From: Moringa oleifera
Taxonomy: Eukaryota; Streptophyta; Magnoliopsida; Brassicales; Moringaceae
Direction: 5' to 3'
DNA length: 64,000 nucleotides
Assembly (NCBI GenBank): GCA_021397835.1
Contig: JAJFZO010000581.1
Location: 682,001-746,000 of the forward strand
This document shows positions 49,030 to 62,200 of this stretch, piece after piece (within the stretch, counting starts at the first letter, position 1; every line of letters starts with the position of its first letter). The notes below the pieces were generated by a model, which searched no databases, had not been told where the DNA came from, and worked only from the letters and a program-made list of their open reading frames with translations. The position numbers and the translations under genes are program-made.

Positions 49030-52000
49030 GGTGGGGAGCTAAAATTTAGCACTGAAATTAGTGGTTCACATATTAATATTCGCAGTAATGGCTCATGAGG
49101 GCATCATCATAGATTCCAAAAGAAGCAAGGGGCCCTTGTGCCAGCCAAAAGCCAGATTGCCAAAAAGCACCGCCAAATACATGCCAAATAAGAATGACCG
49201 TATCCATCCAAAACCTTACTCAATTGGGTTAGCACTCAGCAGAATGGGGTCCCCCCAACTGACGGACAGACATTAAGAGTCCCCTTTTTTTTTTTTCTTT
49301 TGAAAAAGTCAAATACGGCATGGAGCGGTGAATTTGCCTTTTGCTGGAATAGAATCTTGAAAGAGATGGCTTAATCAATTATCACCCAACCAAAATGGTC
49401 TCTCTTATATTTCAAGTTCAGATTCCTATCATGTGAAGGCTATACGGTGGGTTATGGACATGATTAGCAAGGAGAAAATAAGAATGCTTGATATGGGCCA
49501 GCTAAAGAAACACCATGAGTTTGAGCACAAATTTAGGCACAAGATGAGTAGTCAAGTGGGCTAAAATGGCGAAACATGCTGGGTACTAGAGACCAGGATG
49601 CAGATAGCTGTCATGGGCCACAAAACACAACAAAAAAGGCGCATTGTTTCAAACAGTTAGTGAGCACATTACCATGGTAGGCGACCGCCCCTTTGTTGCT
49701 CTTTTTTCAGGCATCCTCTATCTGCTTTATGATCTCCATGTTTTCATGCTTCAAGAAAAGAGAAGAGACCGTTCCCTTTTGTGGATCGCCGCTTCCCACT
49801 TGGCTGACTGGTCCGCCATGCATGCACCAGGTTGATCGGTCCCCCTCAACCACTGCAATCTGTCAAGGAAGGAGAGAGAGAGAGAGAGAGTGAGAGAGAG
49901 AGGGAAGGACTAAAATTAAAGGGCCTAGCGCCACCCCCTAACAAGATCTGTTAGGTAGGTAGCTACCCAATCAGTCCTACAAAATTGGATTTCCCCAAAA
50001 GTCGATTGATGTGTAATGTATAATAACATAATATAAACAAGAACATTTACTTTTTGCTTAGTAATTAATCCATTTCATGTATGTGGTGCGGTTGTGTATA
50101 GGTGTAGAGTTAACTGGGTGGACCATTTCCAATAGGCTGTTCTTCTTGTCCACTTCTGTAGCGGACTCGTTTTGTAGCACTTGTTCTTGGATGGAACAAA
50201 TGCGAGTGACCGATCCAAGTACAATGCATTATCCATTATCTCAAGATTTTTTTCCCCGATAAAATATATTATTTTTTTGCTTACATATTGTGCCAGATAT
50301 CTACTTTTTTAAAAAAACATTAAAATGTTGACAAAATATTTAAAAAAAAAAAACATTAAAATGTTGACAAAATGGCCTGATGAATGGAGGGGATACCCCA
50401 ATAATTTTGATCTCACCATCATTAGGCCTGAAAAGCATAGCGATAGAGCACACCCATTCAAAAGATTAGCAGTATTATCTGAAACGGTAAAATCATACTG
50501 CCAAAGCTGCAAAGAGATTCTGGGCAAAGATTATCCAATCTCATCTCTTTCTGGAGGCCTTTTCAGAGGATAACATAAACATGCCCTTTTCTCAGTGGTA
50601 AACTGTTAGTGGACCCATTTTGCATGCAGAACTCCTCTCTAAGAGGATCCTTTAGTCTTATTATCAATCAGAAGTCTTGCTCAGTTTCAAGCATTACTTC
50701 TTGTGCCAACGCAAATTAATTGCTTGCATTATATTACACTTAGTTGAAGAGCTAGCTAGAAGAACCTGTGAGTAGTTAGCTAGAAGCTTATTTCGCTTTC
50801 CACAGCCAAAAGCAAAACCACGGAAGAGTACGTTGCGATTGGATCAATAAAAGTGGAAGGTAGCACATGGAGAGTATCCATAAAGTGTCGTCCACCATTG
50901 AAAACGAGATAATCGTATAGCCACCATGTCAAGATCTGCTACTTGCAAGTTGCAAGAGATGACATTAATATCACATTGGAGGAAGGGAGGCCCGCCGCGG
51001 GGGGGTTGTGCGGGGCCCTGAACCACCAGAGCAAAAAGAAGAAGAATCACGTGGCCTAGGCACGCTCCTATATGTGGTTGATGACTGCGATCCCTCGAGT
51101 GGCCAAATCACCTTGCAACAAATAGCCTTATGGGTCAACTATGCACGTAATTTTCTCTTTGATTCAACCGGCCGAAAGTGAAAAAGAACCTCTCTGCAAC
51201 CGCTATGAATGCTCGTACTCGTTTAAACAGTGTGATGACCATATTAACACGGGGAAATAAATAGCGGAAGAGCTCTTCACTGCATGGGCCATGTTGTTCT
51301 CTACGTAACTGAGTAGCCGCTTGGTGGGTCTGGATCAGACTATCCAAGCTTAGCCTTTCATGGGCCACTGTCCAAGGGCCCATACTCCAACAATGATTTG
51401 GTGGCCCATAGCATTAAAAGAGTTTTTAAAGAGTCAAAGTCCCAATATAGGAAAACAAGGTTCTGGGTCCTTTACATTTCTACGGTCAACATATTATATT
51501 GTCTTTGTCCAAGGCATATGAGATCCTATGTGATTAACGTGCAGTGATCTCGTCCTCATGGTCTTCGAAGTAAATATTAAAAAGGCTTGGAAGAGGAGGC
51601 TAGCTTTAAGCCACGCCTTCCAAAATGACTCAACGGCTCCGATTCCCTTGCTTTTCTTATCCAACGGCTCAGAGAAGCACATGCAATCTTCCTTCCTACT
51701 AGTCCACGCCACATTGTGTGTCTCCTTTACGTTCTCGTCAGTTAAATCTAACATCACCCGCCGGTATTCTGTTGACCCAATAGTATCTAAACAAGTGTCC
51801 ACTTATAGACATCATCGATTACGGTGGAAGGTCCTGAATGGCATGGTATGATATGGTATTACTACCTAATTAGGCGGCTCATTATCGAGTCAACTCGGTC
51901 TTTCTTTCTAGGAGCAGGTGTGAGGTCTCCCACACGAATGCAAAAGAAGATTTTAGTTCAACGAACGACGCGAAAATCGATCGTTTCGAAAACTCTCAAA

Positions 52001-53264
52001 CCATTAGGCTCTCTCTCTCTCTCTCTCTCTCTCACAGCGCCATTCGCGGATTCCAGGTCGGTTCTTCGTTAGTCTTTTCTCTCCGTGAAAATGGCTGATA
52101 TATTTTTGCAAGATTGTCAATTCATACTTGACAATTTGAAGGATGTATCCTAATATTCTCGTAATTCCATCTTGTCTAGGTTGGCATTGTTTGTTAGCAT
52201 TCTATTCATTTCGCTGATTGATTTGATTTTAATGTTTGTCCTTTTCGTGCGTGTGCTCTGTTTTTCCTATTGAATTGGATAACATATGTTCATTTAATTC
52301 TTTCTGTAAGTTTGTTTATTGAATCATTGCTTGTCGATCGTTGCTTCGGACGTTTGTATGATTCCTAGCTCATTTGCTTTGTCGATTTTGGTTTTAAACG
52401 GTAGACAAACAGGGGCGAGCCTTATCTGTTGCATGATCAAATTTTGTTGTATAGAGAATATGATAAGAGTAAACTGAGGTTGGTGTCAACATCAAATTCT
52501 TGGTGCTCAATCAAATGTCTGTTGGAGAAGGTTTTGTTGTGGTTTTTTTTAAGATTTTCTCTCAATAATGAGTCTCTTGATTATTTCTTGATACATTTTT
52601 GCTTGTGTAGTCATCAAGTGTAACATTGTGAAAATATGTCAACTTTATTTTCTGCTTTTGAGCAGAAATTATATTTTATGAAAATAAATTGATTACCTTT
52701 GTTTCTTATTTTTGCCAAGTCAGAGAAGCTGAACTAGTGAAACAAATACAGTGTAGTAGCTACTTCAAGTTTGCACAGAGAAAAGGACTAAGCATTCTGT
52801 TCTATATTAGTACTCTAATTCATACAGCTCAAGAAAGTGGAAGAAAGAAAATCACCGTTTTGAATATTTGTTCCCAGGGTTTACTCTACCTGGGATTTAC
52901 AGAGAATAAGCTCAATGTAGATGCTTGCTTGGTCAAAGTTTTGGTCTCTTTTATCTTTTCTTTAGATGTGTTCTTTCTCTGTCTCCTCGGTTGGTCGAAT
53001 AGCAATTTGGGCCTATAAATTAATTATTCTACATGCAGCCGCTCTGTGATTCTTGCATATTCATTTATTCCTGCAATATTTTCTTACCAGCATGGTTCAG
53101 ACTTTGTTATTGGTCTTTTACCTCGCATGTTGCTGCTGGTTTATTGATCCTGTGTATTTGTTAGAATCTGACCATTCTTTTCCTTTTTGTTGCTGTTTTA
53201 CTCTTCAGTGAAGATCTATAGAATTTGTTTTTCCTGGCTTCATCTTGTTCCCGCTTGCCTTCGA
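49030..53264. other. Intergenic region and untranslated leader of the ABC1 kinase gene
   Basis: No gene is recognised between 49.0 and 51.9 kb. A (GA)n run lies at 49872-49903. From about 51.95 kb the sequence looks like a leader: a (CT)n run at 52009-52033, then TTCCAG/GTCGG as a possible donor near 52057. The rest of 52.1-53.2 kb would then be leader intron. Exact leader borders cannot be fixed. Short frames here (51494-51851, 52689-53018) match nothing known. Confidence 0.5.
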
Positions 53265-56200
53265 ATGGGATGGGGCAACATTTACAGAAGGCGCATGAAA
53301 GTATTCACCGCAGCATTAATAATCTACCTGGATTATAAGGTAAAAGTTATTTTTGCTATTTTCTTAAATTGTTATTGATTGACTCTGTTCACACGCTTTG
53401 ATATTACTGAAGGCTGTTCAGCAAAGGGAGAAATGGACTAACAAATTTAAAAGAGCTGCTTTATGGGAGAGGGCTCATGAGCGCAATGCTAAGCGTGTTC
53501 TCAGTTTGATAATAGAACTGGAAGGTTTATGGGTAAAACTTGGGCAATACTTATCCACACGTGCCGATGTGCTTCCTGATGCCTATATATCCCTTCTCAA
53601 ACAGTTGCAGGACTCTCTTCCTCCGCGTCCCTTACAGGAGGTTAATCTTTACGTTAATGTGAACTTTGATAATCATTTTGCTTGCCTGATACTGCCGGAG
53701 GAATCTTTAGAAGAATGTTTGCTGATTGTTGCCGTGGAGTATGTCCTTTATTGCATAATTTGTTGACATTCAATCTTACTGTTCTTTTCTTCTTTTTTTT
53801 CTTTTGGCACAGGTTTGCCAGACCATACGGAAAGAGTTGGGGAAATCCATGGATGATTTGTTCTTGGATTTTATGAAAGCTCCTTTGGCAACCGCATCTG
53901 TAAGATCCTCAAACTATAGTTGATAGTAGGGATCTTGCTTAGAAATATCATATTTACTTAATTTTTCTCCTGCCACATGATAATTGTTGGTAGTATCCTG
54001 GGAGATCTTGTTGACTGTCTGTTCTATATTGTGCAGATTGCTCAAGTTCATCGCGCAACTCTGATTAATGGTCGAGAGGTGGTTGTTAAAGTTCAACATG
54101 AGGGCATCAAAACAATCATATTGGAGGTCTAGCAGGCTCTGATTTCATGTTGGCATGAAAAGTAAGAAATTGCAATCATCCTATGGTCGTTAACTTGCTA
54201 TTGTTTTTCAGGACTTAAAGAATGCAAAGGCAATTGTTGACTGGATAGCATGGGCAGAACCACAGTATGACTTTAATCCTATGATAGATGAATGGTGCAA
54301 AGAAGCTCCCAAAGAACTTGATTTCAATAATGAAGCCGGTATGTTTAGATCTTATACGTGTTACTTATAGAAGAGAACTTAGTTGTCTGAAATTAAAAGA
54401 GCAAGTAACTTCTTATGTTGTTATCATTATCATTGTTATTAGTGAATTAAAAATGCAATATTTGGGCAAGTTCAGGTTAGGAATGTGATTCACCTGTTTG
54501 CTGCTTTCTCATGTAACAGGATTTCTGAAAGTGAAACAGAACCTCCTTAACTGTTAATGATGTATCATACATTGGTATTTCACCTCCTTGAGTATATCAA
54601 CCGAACACTTTAACTCTGAAACTCAAGAATAATCTCTACCCATTAATTCCTCTTATAGCTGTCCCATACCGGTGTATGCTATGTATTCAAACATCCTTTC
54701 ATCTGTCTTATGTGTTTTGTCTTTGTGTTTGTAGAGAATACTAGGATTGTGTCTAGAAATCTTGGCTGCAAGAAGAAACGAGATGATTATGAGTCTTCCA
54801 ATCAAGTGGATGTGTTGATTCCTGAAGTTATCCAAGTATTGCTCTGCACTATCCTTTATCTTGAGTCTGCTCACTGGGATGTCACTATGTTCAAATTTGC
54901 AGGATTTTGGTGTATTGGGATGCTTATGGCTGCTCTAGCATTAAACTGTTTAGTTAAGGTCTAATGTATTCATATCTACTGAGTTTTTGTATTCATATCT
55001 ACTGAGTTTTCTTATTGTGAATCACTCACATTTGAGTTATGTTGGAAAGAGCCAAAAGAACCTAATAACATCGTAATTTTCGAATCTGGATTCATATGCC
55101 ATCATGAACGTTCACGTAGAAGGCATCGTAAACTAATAACAATGTTAAGAAAGTCCATTGAAAGTGTAACCAAGTAACTTTCGCTTATAAAATGTTATCA
55201 ATTGCTGCTGCTGCGGTTACAGTTGATATTGGTGTAGCATACCCAAAACCCTTCTTGTTATATTAGATATCGGTCTATGCGAACAACAATGCTTCATGGA
55301 CTGAACTCTTGAGTATAACAAATAAGTTTTTTATTGCATATTGTTCTACCTAGGAAGTGATTAAATGTCCTTATTGAATGTTATATTGGCATGATAAAAA
55401 CCTGGCTGGGGAAGAGGGACTAATTCATAATTTCATCTATTTGGTACTTATTTTTTATTTGGTTGGTATGGAGTATTTTTCCTTGTTCCACTTCACATTT
55501 CTTACCCTGAATTTTGTTGCTGCCACTGACAGTCAACTGAGAGTGTCCTCATTCTAGAGTATATGGATGGAATTCGTTTGAATGACTCTGAATCTTTGGA
55601 AGCTTTTGGAGTTAATAAACAAAAGATCGTTGAAGAAATAACACGTGCATATGCCCACCAAATATATGTTGATGGTTTTTTCAATGGTGACCCTCACCCA
55701 GGTATCTCTTTCTTCTCTCTCTCTTCTCTCTCTCTCTCTCTCTCACTCACACACACACACACACAGTCACTCACTCACTCATTCACTCCGGGTAATTTTG
55801 GTAGGGATGAATCAAATTATTGGTTGGGCAACTGATAGTTCATCTGGATGAGGCAACATGACGTTTGCTCAAGAAAAATCATTTTTTTCCTGTTAAATAA
55901 ATGATTGTCTCTTGTTACAGGTAATTTCCTTGTGAGCAAGGAAGCTCCACATCGTCCAATTTTGCTTGACTTTGGGCTTACAAAGAAACTATCTAGCTCC
56001 ATGAAGCAGGCACTGGCAAAGATGTTTTTGGCATCTGCTGAGGTTTGTGTTAATTTTCTTTGCTGTTTCTTCCCTTTGTCTTATTTGGCATTAAGCACAT
56101 GGCTCAACATGTTGTACTTTGTTTTACAAGAGTTTATGCATTCATTAGGCAGTACTTTAGCCAATGAATAGGATCAATTCTTATTCTATGTTCTCAAGCC

Positions 56201-59200
56201 ATTTTAAGTGTTAATCAAAACTTATTGATTATACTTTTTTTTTTTATAGCAGAAACAAAGAATTATATTATATAGCATGCACCAAGGGGGTGCTCCCTTT
56301 ACATAGTTAATTAGTTTTTTTGAGTTTGTAATTCTATGAACTCAAATAGATCTTCCTCATTTACGGAAACATCCCCTGATTCCCATAGTTTCAACATCCT
56401 GACCTAAGAATCCTCAAAAACATTGATAGAGGTTTCACAATTATTGAACACCCTTCTGTTTCTTTCACGCCAGACGTTCCAAAAAATTAAATGAGGTACC
56501 ATCATTGCTGCTTTCCTCTTTCTACCCCTTATCCCCTGACTGTCCAAGCTGTTATTTCCCCCTCCACTGAACCTGCTCTTGTCCAGGACTTCCCTAAGTT
56601 CCTTAGTACCAATGCCCACAAGTCTGCAGTCCAATTACACCCCATCAGTAGATGGAAAACAGTCTTATTCTGTTCTTTACACAAAAAGCATCTATTAACT
56701 AGAATGTTTCCCCTTCTCCTTAAGTTGTCAACTATCAGAATCTTTCCCCTTATTCCAAAGTGAAAAAAGCTGCCTTGGGAGGCACCCTGGTTTTCCAGAT
56801 TTGTTTCCAGGAAAATTGAGACCTCTCATTCCAGTTACATAGCTCCCTAGAAGAAGATCTCACTGTAAAGTATTTTCTGTGCTCCTTGCCCAACTTCCAC
56901 ACCACATTGTCTTGCACACTGCTTTCTAGCTTTATACTCTTGATCTTATCGTATAAGTCATCTAGCTGGCCTACTTCCCATTCCTGAAGATCTCTATGAA
57001 GGTGTGCAAACCAGGCCCCTCCTTCTCTGTTTTCCCAACACTCATTGACCCATGCATCTCTGTTACTCGCAAGGGAGTTGCAAGGAATACCTCCCTCAAA
57101 GGAACCTCATCACAGCAGCAATCATGCAAGAACTTAATCGATTTCCCATTTCCAGCCTTAAACTGCATCCAACCTTGTAATTTCTCCCACTCCTTTCCAT
57201 AGACCCAAACCATATGTTCCTCTCCTTGTCTTCGTCATCCATCCCCCTTCCATTTCCCCATATTTGCACCCAACAATCCTCCTCCACAATCCCTCCTTTT
57301 CCACCTTATATCTCCACAGCTATTTACCCAGCAAAGCTTGGTTAAATAAAGAAAAATCTTTCACTCCAAGCCCTCCCAAAGTGATAGGTTGGGACACCAC
57401 CTGCCACTTCACCAAATGATACTTATGAGACTATCCGCTATTACCCCATAGAAAATTCATTTGAACTGCTTTCAGCTTGCGAGCAATCGCTTTTGGCATC
57501 AGAAACATCAACATGAAGTATACCGGCAAGTTAGAAAGTGCACTTTTAATGAGAGTTAGCCTCCCAACCTTGGACAAATACTGTTTTTTTTCACCCAGCT
57601 AGCTTCCTTTCGAATCTTTTCACAACTCCTTTTCAAATGGACTTGTCGACACATCTAGCACCAAGGAGAAGGCCTAGATATTTCAATGGAAAACTAGCTA
57701 CCTTACACCGCAAGATACCGGCCAACTCTTTCCATCATCCCCACCACTGTTATTTCAGATTTTCAGCCTTGATACTGCCTCAAAGATCAGTAAAATACTT
57801 CTAAGGCTAATCAACTCTTCTACCTTAGCACTGCAAAATATCATAGTGTCATCTGCAAATAGTAGGTGAGTCACCTCCATTATGTTCTCTCGTCCTCCAA
57901 CAATAAACCCTTCTAATAGTCTTCTTTTCTTCGCCCTTGTAAGTAGTCCATCCAGAACCTTCATTACCAACAAGAACAATAAGGTGACAACGGGTCCCCT
58001 TACCTTAGACCCCTGGACGCATGAAAAAACTTCGATGGACAGCCATTAACCATCGCTGCAAAAGATGTTATGGAAATATACCAAAATACCCACTTATTCC
58101 ACTTGCTACCACATCCTACCTTCTTAGGATATCCATAACAAACTTCCACGAGACATGGTCATAAGCTTTTTTCATGTCCAATTTGCATACAATCCTGCTT
58201 TTCCCTAATCTTTTCTAGCTGTCCACCATCCCATTAGTAATCGAACTGCATCCAAAATCTGTCTACCTTTCAAAAATGCATTCTGGTTCACACTAACCAC
58301 CTTCTCTGCTATCAATTTTAGCCTTTTGGCTAACACCTTTGAAACCTGTTTGTAGACGCATCCAACCAGGCTGATCGGTCTATATTCATTGATATTTTCA
58401 GCCGCATACCTTTTTGGTATAAATACTAAAAAAGTGGTGTTTAAAGACTTAACAAATTTCTTGTTCTCATGAAAGTCTCCAAGAACGTTCATGATGTCGT
58501 CCTTCATCACCTCCCAATTGGATTTTAGAAAGGCCATCGTGAAACTATTAGGTCTCGATGCCTTGTCACCATCACATTCTTTCAAAGCACTCCACACCTC
58601 TTCCTCCTCAAATTGGCTTTCAACAAACTCCCTAGCTCCTTTCCAATTGTTTTAAATCCCAACCCCCTTAGATTTGGACGCCAACTCTCGCTTTCTTGGT
58701 ACAATTTTTTGTAAAAAACTTCTCACCCCTTCCTTTAACTCCCTCTTATCAACTAGTATAGCATCATCAATACACATCTTACACCTACTATGGGCAATGG
58801 CAGTTTTGTGGAAGAATGCTGTATTTTTGTACCCCGATTTCAGCCATAAAGCTTTTGATTTTGTCTTCGCAAGATTTCTTCCAACTTCAGTAATTGCACC
58901 AGCTCACAATTAATCTCCATTCTTTCTGCCTACAATTCCCTAACATTTACCCCGCCATCATGATACTGTTAATCCTTTGCTGCTCATTCCACAATGCCAC
59001 CTTCCTTTGCCTCACATTCCCAAATTGCTCCCTACTTCATTTTTTACCTTCCTCTTAACCTTGTTTAATTTCTTAGCAATGTAATAACTAGCATTGTCTT
59101 CTGCATCCACGTTTCTCCACTACTCCTTCACTAGTTTTTTGAAGCCTTTAGCTCGCAGCCACATGTTTTTGAATCTGAAAGGACACGGCCCCCATCTCAT

Positions 59201-62200
59201 GGCATCCGTTACTAACACAATAGGATTGTGATCCGACACTGGTCTAGGTAACAACACCTGCTGCATACACGGAAACAATTACTCCCAACTATTGGATACA
59301 AGAAACCTATCCGATCTAGACATAGCTTGAGTGTCCCTCAAATTGGACCAGATGTAACAACCCCCTTCCAGTGGTAAATCTTGAAGTCTAGCATTTGAGA
59401 TTACCTCGCTGAACTCTCCAAAATTATCTGTCCCATTTACTGCCCCTAATCTTTGATGCGGAAAAAACACTTTGTTAAAATCACCACTGATTACCCATGG
59501 CATTCCTTCAAACCTCTTATGACCCTCCCTTATCTCCTCCTATAGCATCCGTCTTTCCTCGTAATTGTAACTACCACAAACACTGGTACATACCCAGTCT
59601 ACACCTCTTCCTTCCAATTCGAATATACATGACAAAGTCATCTCACCTTCCCTAAAATCTTTCAATCTTCCTAATTTCCCATTCTAATATGCTAGAATCC
59701 CTCTTGAGCACCCTTGTGCATTCTTTGCTTTCCATCCGACATTCTTTCCATTCAACAAAGATTTGACTATTCTTGGATTCATCTCACCTATCTTGGTCTC
59801 CTGTAAACACCAAATCAACAATCAACCTTCCACTTTCCAATTGACTGCTTAATAATACTTCTCTTCTCCTTATTGTTAGCCCTTCTCACATTTCAGGATA
59901 GAATCTTAACAACCATCATTGGGAGAATAACTCGGGCTAGCTATGACTCCATCAATTTTCTCTTTTCCTTTCCTCAACTTGTCATAGTTAACCCCACATT
60001 CTCTCTTGCTGCTTGACTTCTGTTTACTGGTTTGCCTTGCTGGCCTCCTTTTCTCCATTTCTGCAAGAAATGCTATGCCTCGTCTTCCAATCCTTTGAAA
60101 AAAACCCCATTAGCCTACAGAAAGTGGGTAGATTCCTGACCATCCTCATTAAGGCTTCTCTTTGCCATTCCACATGCCACTATCTCGTCCTCTGCACATC
60201 ATCAGCTTTCTTACCAGAAGTCTCATCCTCCACTTCCAACATTACCCCTTTATGTCCTTCCTGACCTTCGTGATTCTCGTTTGTTTCCCTAAACTCCTCA
60301 CCATATACAACCAAAGGAGAGACTACCATCTCCATCCTTTCCCTGCCTTCCCCGTGTGATTCCCTTCCATTAACTATTTCTGTTGCCTTGTATGGCTCGA
60401 CGCCCCTCCCTTTTTTGTCAACTCCTTTAGCCTACCAACCCAATCCCTGTCTCGATTCGCTTCTCTTTCTGATTACCTCAGTACTCTTCGTCGATGTTGG
60501 GCCCACATCATCGTCTGCTTTGATTCGCTCGTCTTTGGGGGTATTCCACTCATCTCTGATGAACAATGGCATAATGACCTCGTAGTTCTCGCCCTTGATT
60601 ATCTGCAAATTTGGGGCCGATCCGCAATCTACAAACCTGGTCCGCCATGTCCTATTAGAACCCAATTATACTCAACAATTTGAAAGCCTCGTATAGCTAT
60701 AATTGTTGATGTTATCTAATTACTCCTTTTTTTACTGTTGTTATTTAAAATACATATTTGCTATGGTGTCTTAGACTATATATTTGGTTTGAGATTGTCT
60801 TGAATTTCAATCTTACTTAAAAAGGTTGAATGAGCTTATATATCCTCTCTTTTTTATCAGAAACAAAATATAGTATATTTGTAATGAATATAGTTAGAAC
60901 CAAGGGGTGCCACCCATATACATGAATAGTTAGCTAGGTAGAGGATAGAAGTTCCATGAACTCCACGCATTCTACCTCATTTCAGGGCTTATGTATCCTC
61001 TTGAACTCTGGTTTGTATTGCACCAGCTCCTCACTGCTGTCAATTTCAGTTTCTAGGTTGTTCTAAAGTTTCCCTGATGGATCATAATTATACTGCACTC
61101 TTTCACAGGGAGACCATGCGGCTCTTTTGTCAGCCTTTGCAGAAATGGGCCTTCGGCTGCGTCTTGACATACCAGAGCAGGCTATGGATGTAACAACCAT
61201 ATTTTTCCGCTCTTCTACACCGGCAAATGAAGCTAATGTAAGCATGCATTCTTTGATCTTTTAGCTGTCTTTTCAGCTCAAATATCTTGATAATGTCCTA
61301 TCTTATGACACTCTTTTTTCTTTTTTGTTTGGTTAAGCAAACCATGAAAGCATTGACTGAGAAAAGAGCAAAAAACCTAAAGATTGTACAGGAAAAGATG
61401 AAACTCAGCGAAAAAGAAGTAAAGCGTTTCAATCCTGTGAGTTTTGTCTATTCGTTTGTTTTTCGCATGTTTATTAACTACTTAGTCGATCTTTGACGTG
61501 GGAATGCATATGTTTTCAGGTGGATGCATTTCCTGGTGATATTGTGATATTTACACGGGTCCTTAATCTTCTCAGGGGTTTGTAGTAGGAATCTCCTTTA
61601 TCTTGTTATGTTAAATGACTGTGCATGCTTTAATTCGTAACATGTCATGGATTTAGGGCTTTCGTCCACTATGAATGTTCACATCGTGTATCTAGACATC
61701 ATGAGACCGTTTGCTGAATCTGTTCTAATGGGGTAAGACTTTTCTGAACTTCATTGTTACTCTGCTTGTTGATTTTGTTTCTTTGATTGAAACTATGTTT
61801 TCACATGGCAGAAATATAAACAAGGGACCAGTTATGAATGCTCAATGGATCCATGAGACACCAATCCATTCTGATGTGGAGGTCAAACTGAGGCAGCTCT
61901 TGGTTGAGCTGGGAAATAATGATAAAATACTTGGAATCCAGGTCTCCTTCACCATTCAATTATCCACATGCAGCTCATTATCTAAATGGTCTCCCTATTT
62001 TGTTGCATTATCAGAGTTTGTTATAGGTCTTATCTCAATTGCACTTTCTTCCTACACTTGTGTGGTTCTTAGTTTTCCACCTTAGTGTCTGAAAGAATTT
62101 AAATTAATTGTGCTAAATTTGAGTCTTATTGGAGTTGGGTTGTTTAGTGAACAGCTGGTTTATCTCCATGATCTCTGAAATTTTATTGATCATCTCAAAT

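Noticed and set aside
51494..51851. Overlapping plus and minus open frames before the ABC1 gene
   Set aside because: Mutually antisense, no recognised domain, and in the expected promoter region.
56404..60665. An intact, active LINE
   Set aside because: Endonuclease and reverse transcriptase pieces lie in separate frames with stops between them, and the first ORF is mostly missing.
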